A stretch of 6,462 nt of DNA from Rhodospirillales bacterium (GCA_015654725.1 JAATGI010000279.1:1-6462); one strand, 5' to 3'. Counted from the first letter of the stretch, positions 1 through 6,100 are shown. Made by a program: numbers and translations. The notes: generated by a model from the sequence alone, not told the origin.

Positions 1-1080
1 GATGCCACCGAGCGCGGACACAGCCTGTCGCTGTCGGCGAGGCGCATCGCCTCGACCACCGCACCCTACGATTTGGTGCGCAAGATGCGCGCTTCCGTCC
101 TCGTGCTTGGGCCGCTGGTCGCGCGTTGCGGCGCGGCGCGCGTGTCGCTGCCGGGCGGTTGCGCGATCGGCACGCGGCCGGTCGATTTGCATATCGCCGG
201 CCTTGAGCGGCTGGGCGCGAACGTCGAGCTGCGCGGCGGCTATATCAACGCGCGCGCGCCCAAAGGTCTGATCGGCGCCGAGATCGTGTTTCCCACCGTC
301 TCGGTCGGCGCCACCGAAAATCTCATGATGGCGGCGAGCCTCGCGCAAGGCGAGACGGTCTTGGTCAATGCCGCGCGCGAGCCCGAGGTCGCCGATCTGG
401 CGCGCTGCCTCATTGCCATGGGCGCCGATATCGACGGCGTCGGCTCCGACCGGATCGCGATCCGCGGCGCCGCCACGCTCCATGGCGCGCGCCATTCCGT
501 CATTCCGGATCGGATCGAAACCGGAACCTACGTCATGGCGGCCGCGCTGACGGGCGGCGCGCTCGATGTGATGGGCGCGCGCTATGGTGACCTCGCCGCG
601 GTCGCGCGCGCGCTCGAACGCGCCGGCGTCGTGGTCGCGGAGATTCCGGGCGGCATCCATGTCGCGTGCGCGAACGGCCGGCTCACCGGCGTCGATGTGA
701 TGACCGAGCCGTTTCCGGGCTTCCCGACCGATCTTCAAGCGCAAATGATGGCGGCGATGACCCTGGCGGACGGCGCCGCCATGATCACGGAGACGATCTT
801 CGAGAACCGCTTCATGCACGTCCCGGAATTGTGCCGCATGGGCGCTAATATCAATGTCCATGGCGCCTCGGCCATGGTGCGCGGCGTGCCGAAACTCACC
901 GGAGCCGAAGTGATGGCGACCGATCTGCGCGCCTCGGTCTCGCTGGTTCTCGCCGGCCTGGCCGCGGAAGGCGAAACCATCATCAACCGGGTCTATCATC
1001 TCGATCGCGGTTATGAGCGGCTTGAGGAAAAGCTCGCCTCCTGCGGCGCCGACATCGAACGGCTCGCGGATGGCGGCTGA
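1..1080 (+). CDS. murA: UDP-N-acetylglucosamine 1-carboxyvinyltransferase MurA (5' end cut off by window)
   Basis: MurA is the cytoplasmic enzyme that transfers the enolpyruvyl group of PEP to UDP-GlcNAc, the first committed step of peptidoglycan synthesis and the target of fosfomycin. The frame is open from base 1 to a TGA at 1078-1080, giving 359 residues. About 61 N-terminal residues of a roughly 420-residue protein are missing, including the region of the substrate-binding lysine (K22 in E. coli). Seen: the mobile loop [15 protein letters not shown] with the PEP-reactive cysteine codon at 160-162 (fragment residue 54, equivalent to C115) and the following arginine (R120). The motif FPTDLQAQ carries the catalytic Asp at 730-732 (D305), TDLRAS lies further on, and HLDRGYE carries the Arg at 1006-1008 (R397). 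A constant offset of 61 from E. coli numbering at all these sites shows the fragment has no internal deletion. The cysteine rather than aspartate predicts fosfomycin sensitivity of the enzyme. Its last 11 nt overlap the next gene. Confidence 0.97.
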   Translation, partial: DATERGHSLSLSARRIASTTAPYDLVRKMRASVLVLGPLVARCGAARVSLPGGCAIGTRPVDLHIAGLERLGANVELRGGYINARAPKGLIGAEIVFPTVSVGATENLMMAASLAQGETVLVNAAREPEVADLARCLIAMGADIDGVGSDRIAIRGAATLHGARHSVIPDRIETGTYVMAAALTGGALDVMGARYGDLAAVARALERAGVVVAEIPGGIHVACANGRLTGVDVMTEPFPGFPTDLQAQMMAAMTLADGAAMITETIFENRFMHVPELCRMGANINVHGASAMVRGVPKLTGAEVMATDLRASVSLVLAGLAAEGETIINRVYHLDRGYERLEEKLASCGADIERLADGG

Positions 1081-1525
1081 ACCGGCGGCGCCGACGCCGA
1101 CACCCGTTCCTCTGAAGCTTCGCGCCGAGGACGACGAAGACATCGCCGTCATTTCCGCCGTGCTGCAGGACGCGCTGGTCGCGGTCGGCGACATCGCCTA
1201 TCTCCCCGACGAGCATTGTTTCGCGCTGATCGCCAGTCGGTTTCGCGGCGAGGCCAAGGGACACACTCTTGAGCGGATTCGCGCGGCGTTGCGATTCGAT
1301 GACGTAACCGCCGTATGGCGCCAGAATTTTGGCCGGCGCGATCCCGACCGTATTCTCGTGCTGCTCGCGATAACGCTCGAGGACAAGGCGTTGCGCCTCG
1401 ACTTCGCCGGCGGGGCCGGCATCCGTCTGGAAGTAGGGCGCATCCTGTGCCATTTAGAGGATCTCGGCGAGCCCTGGCCTTCGCGCCGGCGCCCGCGTCA
1501 TCCGGTTGAAAGCGGCTCCGACTAG
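1070..1525 (+). CDS. DUF2948 family protein, function unknown
   Basis: This encodes a 151-residue protein that matches what I know of the DUF2948 family, a conserved alphaproteobacterial family usually found directly after murA. Its function is unknown. Family-like segments are the N-terminal part [18 protein letters not shown], then [17 protein letters not shown] (about residues 32-48), RAALRFDDV (71-79), [18 protein letters not shown] (98-115) and the end region [19 protein letters not shown] (118-136). There is no signal peptide or membrane segment, so it should be cytoplasmic. I chose the ATG at 1070, which overlaps the end of murA by 11 nt and leaves a short Ala/Pro/Thr-rich head before the conserved part. 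An in-frame ATG at 1013 lies deep inside murA and would add 19 unlikely residues. The overlap suggests translational coupling to murA. Family assignment is firm, but no reaction or partner can be read from the sequence. Confidence 0.87.
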   Translation: MAAEPAAPTPTPVPLKLRAEDDEDIAVISAVLQDALVAVGDIAYLPDEHCFALIASRFRGEAKGHTLERIRAALRFDDVTAVWRQNFGRRDPDRILVLLAITLEDKALRLDFAGGAGIRLEVGRILCHLEDLGEPWPSRRRPRHPVESGSD

Positions 1526-1532
1526 CCGCTTT
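1509..1532 (+). promoter_or_regulatory. Intercistronic hairpin before hisG (possible attenuator, weak terminator or processing site)
   Basis: A perfect 9-bp inverted repeat is seen: AAAGCGGCT at 1509-1517 and AGCCGCTTT at 1524-1532, with the 6-nt loop CCGACT. The stop codon of the DUF2948 gene (1523-1525) lies at the loop edge, and the hisG Shine-Dalgarno sequence begins 7 nt after the stem. There is no long T run beyond the three Ts in the stem, so it is at best a weak intrinsic terminator. Alternatives are an mRNA stability or processing element, or chance. The structure is certain as sequence; its function is inferred. Confidence 0.5.
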
Positions 1533-1539
1533 GCCTTGC

Positions 1540-1545
1540 GAGGAG
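1540..1545 (+). promoter_or_regulatory. Ribosome binding site of hisG
   Basis: GAGGAG is a near-perfect Shine-Dalgarno sequence 7 nt before a TTG codon at 1553. It is the strongest such site in the window, and it decides in favour of the non-ATG start of hisG, since no ATG or GTG lies between it and the conserved HisG N-terminus. Confidence 0.8.
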
Positions 1546-1552
1546 CTTCGGT

Positions 1553-2215
1553 TTGCGCGCCAACGAGCGGCTGGTTCTGGCTCTGCCCAAGGGACGCATC
1601 CTCGGCGAGGCGGTCCCCTTGATGCGCCTCGCCGGCATCGAGATCGAACCGGCGTTCGACGATCCCGAGGAGCGCCAGCTTCGCTTTCGCACCAACCATG
1701 ACGAGCTCGATGTCGTTCGCGTGCGCAGCTTCGACGTGCCGACCTTCGTCGCGTTCGGCGCCGCGCATCTCGGCGTCACCGGGGCCGACGATCTGATGGA
1801 ATTCGACTATCCCGAGATTTACGCGCCGCTCGATCTCAAGATCGGACATTGCCGTTTGGTTGTGGCGGCGCCGAAAGAAGATTTGGGCCGCGACGATCCC
1901 CGGCGCTGGAGCCAGGTCCGGATCGCGACCAAATATCCGGAAATCACGCGGCGCTATTTCGCCGCGCGCGGCGTGCAGGCGGAATGCATCAAGCTCAACG
2001 GCGCGGTCGAGCTGGCGCCGAGCATGGGCCTCGCGCGCCAAATCGTCGATCTGGTCCAGACGGGCGCGACCCTCAAGGCCAATGGCTTGGTCGAGATCGA
2101 GCAGGTCGCCGAGATCACTTCGCGGCTCATCGTCAACCGCGCCGCCTTGAAGACGCGCACGGAGCGCGTCGGTCATTGGATCGAACGGTTTCGCGAGGCG
2201 GCCGATGCCGCTTAG
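1553..2215 (+). CDS. hisG: ATP phosphoribosyltransferase, short-form catalytic subunit HisG
   Basis: HisG condenses ATP with PRPP to give phosphoribosyl-ATP, the first and feedback-controlled step of histidine synthesis. The 220-residue length and the end of homology after the catalytic domain identify the short form, which lacks the C-terminal regulatory domain of the roughly 300-residue long form. In known cases short HisG works as a complex with HisZ, a histidyl-tRNA synthetase paralogue that supplies histidine feedback. No hisZ is in this window. Seen: LVLALPKGRIL (residues 7-17), LGVTGADDLMEF (73-84), and the family signature from E153 to L174, including the PRPP-binding stretch DLVQTGATLKANGL (166-179). 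Translation starts at TTG, supported by a strong ribosome binding site 7 nt upstream. The 3' end overlaps hisD by 11 nt, so the two His enzymes are probably made together. A hairpin lies just upstream of the ribosome binding site. Confidence 0.96.
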   Translation: MRANERLVLALPKGRILGEAVPLMRLAGIEIEPAFDDPEERQLRFRTNHDELDVVRVRSFDVPTFVAFGAAHLGVTGADDLMEFDYPEIYAPLDLKIGHCRLVVAAPKEDLGRDDPRRWSQVRIATKYPEITRRYFAARGVQAECIKLNGAVELAPSMGLARQIVDLVQTGATLKANGLVEIEQVAEITSRLIVNRAALKTRTERVGHWIERFREAADAA

Positions 2216-3506
2216 GCTCGATGCCGCCGCGCCGCGCTTCGCCGCCGAATTCGAGGCACTGGTCGCGGGCAAGCGCGAGGTCGAGGAGCATGTCGATGGC
2301 GCGGTCGCGGCGATCCTCGCCGCTGTCCGGGCCCGCGGCGACGCGGCGGTGATCGAGTATACGCGCCAATTCGACCGGCTCGATTTGAGCGCCGACAGCA
2401 TGCGGATCGCGGCCGGCGACATCGCTGCCGCCGAACATGCCTGCTCCAACGAAGCGCTTGACGCGTTGCGCTTCGCGGCGGAACGGATCGAGGCCTATCA
2501 CCGCCGCCAATTGCCGCAACCGCTCGAGTATCGCGACGCGCTAGGCGTGCGTTTGGGGTCGCGATGGACCGCGCTCGCCGCCGTCGGCCTGTACGTTCCG
2601 GGTGGCACGGCGGCCTATCCGTCCTCGGTGCTGATGAACGCGATTCCGGCCAAAGTGGCGGACGTCGAACGCGTGGTCATGGCCGTGCCGTCGCCGGACG
2701 GCAAGCTCAATCCGTTGGTGCTGGCCGCGGCCAAGCTCGCCGGCGTGCATGAGGTTTATCGTATCGGCGGCGCCCAGGCGGTGGGTGCGCTGGCTTATGG
2801 CACCGAAACGATCCGCGCCGTCGATAAGATCGTTGGGCCGGGCAACGCCTATGTCGCGGCGGCGAAGCGGCGCGTGTTCGGTGTCGTCGGCATCGACATG
2901 ATCGCCGGCCCGTCGGAGATTTTGGTGGTGGCCGATGGCGACAACGATCCCGCCTGGATCGCGGCCGACCTGTTGTCGCAAGCCGAGCACGACACGGCCG
3001 CGCAAGCCGTTCTCATCACCGACGATGCCGCCTTCGCCGAGGCGGTCGCGGCCGCGGTCGATATCCAATTGGCGGCGCTGCCGCGCGGCGCGATCGCCGG
3101 GGAAAGCTGGCGGCGGCATGGCGCCATCGTGATCGTGCGAGATGTCGGCGAAGCCGCCCCGTTGATCGACCGGCTGGCGCCCGAGCATGTCGAACTCGCG
3201 ATCGAGAACGCCGACGCGCTGGCGGCCAAAATCCGCAATGCGGGCGCCATTTTCCTCGGCCGTTACACGCCCGAGGCGGTGGGCGATTACGTCGGCGGTC
3301 CGAACCACGTCCTGCCGACCGCGCGCAGCGCCCGATTTTCCTCGGGTCTCGGGGTCCTCGATTTCATGAAACGGACCTCGATCCTGGGCTGCGACGCCGC
3401 GGCGCTCGGCGCGATCGGTCCGGCCGCGATCACGCTGGCGCGCGTCGAAGGGCTCGAAGCGCATGCGCGTTCGATCGCCATCCGGCTCAATCTCCCGCGA
3501 AACTGA
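2205..3506 (+). CDS. hisD: Histidinol dehydrogenase HisD
   Basis: HisD is a zinc- and NAD-dependent cytoplasmic enzyme that oxidises L-histidinol through the aldehyde to L-histidine, the last step of the pathway. The protein has 433 residues, the usual length. Seen: VGLYVPGGTAAYPSSVLMNA (residues 127-146), IGGAQAVGALAYGT (187-200), KIVGPGNAYVA (208-218) and the family signature IDMIAGPSEI (230-239). The zinc ligands of the E. coli enzyme have matches at Q259 and H262 (in SQAEHD), D361 (in VGDYVGGPNH) and H420. The catalytic Glu-His pair is at 327-328 (in APEHVEL). All key residues are therefore present and the enzyme should be active. The ATG at 2205 lies inside the end of hisG, with GAGG at 2195-2198 six nt upstream. 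The stop codon overlaps the next start by one base (TGATG). Finding hisG and hisD together, away from hisB, hisH, hisA, hisF and hisC, shows a split histidine pathway. Confidence 0.98.
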   Translation: MPLRLDAAAPRFAAEFEALVAGKREVEEHVDGAVAAILAAVRARGDAAVIEYTRQFDRLDLSADSMRIAAGDIAAAEHACSNEALDALRFAAERIEAYHRRQLPQPLEYRDALGVRLGSRWTALAAVGLYVPGGTAAYPSSVLMNAIPAKVADVERVVMAVPSPDGKLNPLVLAAAKLAGVHEVYRIGGAQAVGALAYGTETIRAVDKIVGPGNAYVAAAKRRVFGVVGIDMIAGPSEILVVADGDNDPAWIAADLLSQAEHDTAAQAVLITDDAAFAEAVAAAVDIQLAALPRGAIAGESWRRHGAIVIVRDVGEAAPLIDRLAPEHVELAIENADALAAKIRNAGAIFLGRYTPEAVGDYVGGPNHVLPTARSARFSSGLGVLDFMKRTSILGCDAAALGAIGPAAITLARVEGLEAHARSIAIRLNLPRN

Positions 3507-3982
3507 TGGCGGCGGGCGACCAGCGCATCGCCAAGGTCACGCTCGACGAGCACGCCGTGCTCCGGCGCGATGCCGTGGTCGAGCATGACCGCGCCGCCGC
3601 GATGTTCGATCTGCTGCAAGCGAACAGCTTCGTCCCGGCGATCGGCGCGGACGGGCCGTTTCACCTGCATCTGGCGATGGAGGGTGCCCGGTTGACGCTG
3701 GAAATCCGCTCGACGGCGGACGCGGTGCTCGATCGGGTCTCGCTGGCGATCCCGGAATACCGGTCGATAATCAAGGATTATTTCCTGATCTGCGAAAGCT
3801 ATAACCAGGCGGTGAGCACCGCGCCCTTGTCGCGACTCGCGGCCATCGACCAGGGCCGCAGAGCGCTGCACAACGAGGCCTCGGAATTGCTCCGCGAGCG
3901 CGTCGCGGATCGGGTCGCGATCGATCTCGCCACGGCGCGGCGGCTCTTTACGCTGATCTGCGTGTTGCAGAGTCGGGGCTGA
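3506..3982 (+). CDS. UPF0262 family protein, function unknown
   Basis: This is a 158-residue protein of the UPF0262 family, a conserved alphaproteobacterial family with no established function that is commonly found next to hisD. Family-like segments are RIAKVTLDE (residues 7-15), VVEHDRAAAMFDLLQANSF (24-42), the core EYRSIIKDYFLICESYNQAV (84-103), AIDQGRRALHNEASELL (113-129) and the end block TARRLFTLICVL (143-154). The mix of charged and aromatic residues with no signal peptide or membrane segment suggests a soluble cytoplasmic protein. The start is coupled to hisD through TGATG (stop 3504-3506, ATG 3506-3508), with no separate Shine-Dalgarno sequence, so expression should depend on translation of hisD. 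In many alphaproteobacteria a low-molecular-weight phosphatase-like gene follows; here a 100-nt gap and then infA follow instead. The function cannot be inferred beyond its place in a growth-linked operon. Confidence 0.92.
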   Translation: MAAGDQRIAKVTLDEHAVLRRDAVVEHDRAAAMFDLLQANSFVPAIGADGPFHLHLAMEGARLTLEIRSTADAVLDRVSLAIPEYRSIIKDYFLICESYNQAVSTAPLSRLAAIDQGRRALHNEASELLRERVADRVAIDLATARRLFTLICVLQSRG

Positions 3983-4008
3983 ATCGTGGCAGTATTGCGC
4001 CATGGGGA

Positions 4009-4015
4009 CTTGACA
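4009..4015 (+). promoter_or_regulatory. Possible -35 element of an infA promoter
   Basis: CTTGACA contains the full -35 consensus TTGACA (4010-4015) and the CTTGAC form favoured in alphaproteobacteria. It lies in the 100-nt gap before infA. No convincing -10 box is found 16-18 nt downstream, where the sequence is GC-rich (CTGGTG at the ideal place), so this may be half a promoter or chance. A promoter here would let infA be made independently of the upstream genes. Confidence 0.28.
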
Positions 4016-4022
4016 GCGCGCG

Positions 4023-4062
4023 TCCGGCAAGGCTGGTGGGGCGCCGCGCCGCGGTCGCCGGA
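4023..4062 (+). repeat. GC-rich inverted repeat in the infA leader
   Basis: TCCGGC (4023-4028) and GCCGGA (4057-4062) are perfect inverted repeats. Between them lies a small inner hairpin, GGCG (4040-4043) with CGCC (4047-4050). If transcribed, the infA 5' leader could fold into a branched GC-rich structure ending about 20 nt before the start codon. There is no T run after it, so a terminator is unlikely. Such repeats arise easily by chance in DNA this GC-rich. Confidence 0.35.
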
Positions 4063-4071
4063 TCACAAACA

Positions 4072-4101
4072 ATGAGTGAGGAATGCCGAAGGAAGATCTG
4101 A
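4072..4101 (+). other. Possible 9-codon leader mini-ORF overlapping the infA start
   Basis: An ATG at 4072 opens a frame that reads MSEECRRKI and stops with TGA at 4099-4101. It begins 11 nt before the infA ATG, runs past it and is in a different frame. It sits in AATGAGTGAGGAATG, so ribosomes could start at either ATG. There is no evidence that it is translated; it is listed because it could compete with infA initiation. Confidence 0.15.
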
Positions 4102-4301
4102 TCGAGTTTTCGGGAACCGTCACCGAATTGTTGCCGAACGCGATGTTTCGGGTGAGGCTCGATAACGACCACGAGGTTCTGGCGCACACCTCGGGCAAGA
4201 TGCGCAAGAACCGGATTCGCGTTCTCGCCGGCGATCGGGTCAATGTCGAGATGACGCCTTACGACCTGACCAAGGGTCGCATCACCTTCCGCTTCAAATA
4301 G
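4083..4301 (+). CDS. infA: Translation initiation factor IF-1
   Basis: IF-1 is a small OB-fold (S1-type) protein that binds the A site of the 30S subunit, blocks early tRNA binding there and helps IF-2 and IF-3 assemble the initiation complex. The 72-residue length is standard. The sequence matches bacterial IF-1 from end to end: [19 protein letters not shown], then FRVRLDN, the highly conserved [17 protein letters not shown] (residues 37-53) and the end [15 protein letters not shown]. The ATG at 4083 is the only reasonable start because an in-frame TGA lies just upstream at 4077-4079. The nearest purine-rich stretch, GAGTGAGGA, runs up to the start codon; GAG at 4074-4076 has useful spacing, while GAGG at 4078-4081 is too close. 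It is preceded by a 100-nt leader that may hold its own promoter, and maf begins 10 nt after its stop. Confidence 0.98.
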   Translation: MPKEDLIEFSGTVTELLPNAMFRVRLDNDHEVLAHTSGKMRKNRIRVLAGDRVNVEMTPYDLTKGRITFRFK

Positions 4302-4311
4302 CGCGGGCCGC

Positions 4312-4908
4312 TTGCCAACCCAGCGGCTGGTGCTGGCCTCGGCGTCACGGCGGCGGCGCGAGCTGCTCGAACAAGTGGCGCTGGCGCCTGACGAGATCGA
4401 CCCCGCCGACATCGACGAAACGCTGCGGCCCCGGGAATTGCCCGGGCCTCACGCGTTGCGGCTTGCCAAGGCAAAAGCCGACGCGGTGGCGCCACGCCAC
4501 GGCGACGCGTTCATTCTTGCCGCCGATACGGTGGTCGCCTGCGGACGCCGCATTCTCCCCAAGCCGGAAGATGCCGAGACCCTGCGGCGTTGCCTCGAAC
4601 TTCTATCCGGCCGGCGGCATCGTGTCTTGGGCGGCGTCGCGGTCATTGCGCCGGGCGGCAAGCGGACCGCGCGGCTCGTCACCAGCATCGTCGCCTTCAA
4701 GCGTCTCACGGCCCGGGAAATCACCGAGTATGTCGCGACGGGCGAGGGGCTGGGCAAGGCCGGCGGCTACGCCATCCAGGGTCTCGGCGCGCGCTTCATC
4801 CGTGCCATCGGCGGCTCCTATTCCAATGTCGTGGGCCTGCCGCTCCACGAAACCGTGAGCCTGCTCGCCGGGCTTGGCTTCGAGCGCGCGCGGCGATTGC
4901 CATCATGA
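4312..4908 (+). CDS. maf: Maf family nucleoside triphosphate pyrophosphatase
   Basis: Maf proteins hydrolyse nucleoside triphosphates, including dTTP/UTP and modified forms, to monophosphate and pyrophosphate, and are thought to clean the nucleotide pool. Their overexpression inhibits septation in some bacteria. The protein has 198 residues. Seen: LVLASASRRRRELL (residues 6-19), with the Ser-Arg-Arg nucleotide-binding start; ILAADTVV (68-75), whose Asp72 matches the catalytic acidic residue; SGRRHRVLGGVAV (99-111); and GKAGGYAIQGLGARFI (148-163) followed by GSYSNVVGLPLHE (168-180). The GKAGGYAIQG and GSYSNVVGLPL blocks fit the YhdE (dTTP/UTP) branch better than YceF. Translation probably starts at TTG (4312), because the conserved LVLAS motif begins only five codons later and no better start lies upstream. 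No clear Shine-Dalgarno sequence is visible, so coupling to infA (10 nt away) is likely. The end overlaps the next gene as ATGA. Confidence 0.94.
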   Translation: MPTQRLVLASASRRRRELLEQVALAPDEIDPADIDETLRPRELPGPHALRLAKAKADAVAPRHGDAFILAADTVVACGRRILPKPEDAETLRRCLELLSGRRHRVLGGVAVIAPGGKRTARLVTSIVAFKRLTAREITEYVATGEGLGKAGGYAIQGLGARFIRAIGGSYSNVVGLPLHETVSLLAGLGFERARRLPS

Positions 4909-6080
4909 CCCGGCGGCTGCTGATCGCGGCCTCGCCCGGAGAATTTTGGGCGGCGGTGGCGGAGCAAGATGAATTGATCGGTTTGCGACTCATCCGAACC
5001 TTCGGCATGGCGCGGCGCGGCGATGTCTATCTCGGCCGCGTCGTTGATCTGCGACCGGAATTGCCGGCGGCGTTGATCGAGATCGGGCTCGATCGGCCGG
5101 CTTTTCTCAGCGGCGAAGACATGGCGCCGAATCCACGGCTCCGCGAGGGCGAGATCGTAACCGTTCTGGTCGCCAAGGAGGCCCGCGCCGACAAAGCCGC
5201 CGGCGTGACCATGAAATTGAATCTGCCCGAAGCGCGGCTGACGGCCGTGCAACGGGCCGCCACGATGGCAGAGGCGCCGGCGCTCTTGGATGCGCGCGAA
5301 ACGCCTCTTACCGCCATTATTCGCAGCTTCGCCGATCCGGCGCTCGACGAGATCGTCCTGGATGATGGCGCGACTTTTGCCGCGGCGCGCGTTTCGCTCC
5401 CGCGCGAACGAAAGGATTTGGCGGTGACGCTCCACCGCGAGGCGATGCCTCTGTTCGAGGCGTATGGCATCGCGGCGTCGGTTGAAGCCGCCTTGTCGCC
5501 GCGCGTGCCGTTGGCGCGGGGTGGCGCGATCACGATCGAAGCCACCGCGGCGGCGACGCTGATCGATGTCGATAGCGGACCGGCCGGCGCCGTGGCAACC
5601 AATCTCGCGGCGACGCGGGAAATCGCCCGGCAAATCCGGCTGCGCGATCTCGCCGGCCCGATCGTCATCGATTTTGTCGGCGCGACATCGCGCGGCGACA
5701 AAGCGCGTGTCGCGGCGGCGCTAGCCGAGGCGCTGGACGGCGACGCGCGGCTGCTCGGATGGACCAAGCTCGGTCACTTCGAACTGGTGCGCAAGCGGCG
5801 CCACGCGTCGCTCCAGGAGCTGTTATACGAATATGTTCCCGGCGGAAGCCCGGTGAAAACTTCTGTCACCGTCGCGCTCGAAGCGCTGCGTGCGTTGCGG
5901 GGCGAAAGCCGGCGCATGCCGGGCAAAAAATTTGCCTTACGCGTTCATCCCGAGATCGCGGCCTGTCTCGATCGCGGGGCTCGCGCCGCGCGGCGCGAGC
6001 TTGAAGAGCAGCTCGGCTCTGCCGTTAAGGTCATTGTCGAGCAGCGCGCGCGCGACAGTTACGACGTGGTCCCGATTTAG
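4905..6080 (+). CDS. rng: Ribonuclease E/G family endoribonuclease, compact form
   Basis: RNase E/G enzymes cut single-stranded, AU-rich RNA and act in rRNA maturation and mRNA decay. This 391-residue protein aligns from near its start (ARRGDVYLGRVVDL, residues 36-49, and IEIGLDRPAFLSGEDM, 58-73, in the S1 domain) to the RNase G C-terminus (LGSAVKVIVEQ, 370-380). The catalytic metal-binding aspartates are present: D221 in LIDVDSG (codon 5565-5567) and D256 in IVIDF (codon 5670-5672), corresponding to D303 and D346 of E. coli RNase E, with REIARQIRLRDLAGP between them. Two standard parts appear absent. Only about 20 residues join the S1 domain (KLNLPEAR) to the catalytic part (LTAIIRSFADPALDEI), so most of the 5'-monophosphate sensor is gone. 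The CPxC zinc-link is replaced by YEYVPGGSPVKT (308-319), with no cysteine there. The ATG at 4905 overlaps the maf stop as ATGA. The symbol follows the C-terminal similarity to RNase G; a separate full-length RNase E probably exists elsewhere. Confidence 0.88.
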   Translation: MTRRLLIAASPGEFWAAVAEQDELIGLRLIRTFGMARRGDVYLGRVVDLRPELPAALIEIGLDRPAFLSGEDMAPNPRLREGEIVTVLVAKEARADKAAGVTMKLNLPEARLTAVQRAATMAEAPALLDARETPLTAIIRSFADPALDEIVLDDGATFAAARVSLPRERKDLAVTLHREAMPLFEAYGIAASVEAALSPRVPLARGGAITIEATAAATLIDVDSGPAGAVATNLAATREIARQIRLRDLAGPIVIDFVGATSRGDKARVAAALAEALDGDARLLGWTKLGHFELVRKRRHASLQELLYEYVPGGSPVKTSVTVALEALRALRGESRRMPGKKFALRVHPEIAACLDRGARAARRELEEQLGSAVKVIVEQRARDSYDVVPI

Positions 6081-6100
6081 CGAAAAATCGCGATGCATCG
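6073..6100 (+). repeat. Overlapping inverted repeats after the RNase gene
   Basis: Three overlapping dyads cover the stop codon and the start of the 46-nt gap: CGATTT (6073-6078) with AAATCG (6085-6090); GCGA (6080-6083) with TCGC (6088-6091); and the perfect 10-bp palindrome CGATGCATCG (6091-6100). No T run follows, so a classical terminator is not supported. It may be an operator-like site, an mRNA 3' structure or chance. Confidence 0.35.

Noticed and set aside
249..259. Alternating CG run (also at 603-613) as possible Z-DNA or a simple repeat
   Set aside because: Only 11 nt each, inside murA, and explained by Ala/Arg codons in GC-rich coding sequence.
1013..1069. Earlier ATG for the DUF2948 gene
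   Set aside because: It would place 19 residues translated from the conserved C-terminus of murA in another frame. The ATG at 1070 fits family length better.
1454..2449. Long open frame of 331 codons on the minus strand opposite hisG and the start of hisD
   Set aside because: It lies opposite clear coding sequence, shows no recognisable domain, and its Arg/Ala-rich composition is what antisense of GC-rich codons gives. It is a shadow of hisG/hisD.
2541..3464. Minus-strand frame of 307 codons inside hisD
   Set aside because: Arg/Asp/His/Gly-rich antisense product of hisD with no family features; a shadow frame.
3287..4243. Minus-strand frame of 318 codons across hisD, UPF0262, the gap and infA
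   Set aside because: It covers three solid plus-strand genes and has no domain-like segments. Its only non-coding part is the 100-nt gap, so it is not a credible gene.
4590..4904. In-frame upstream extension of the RNase gene into maf (105 extra codons)
   Set aside because: The extension is maf read in another frame. RNase homology starts right after the ATG at 4905, which makes a normal ATGA junction.
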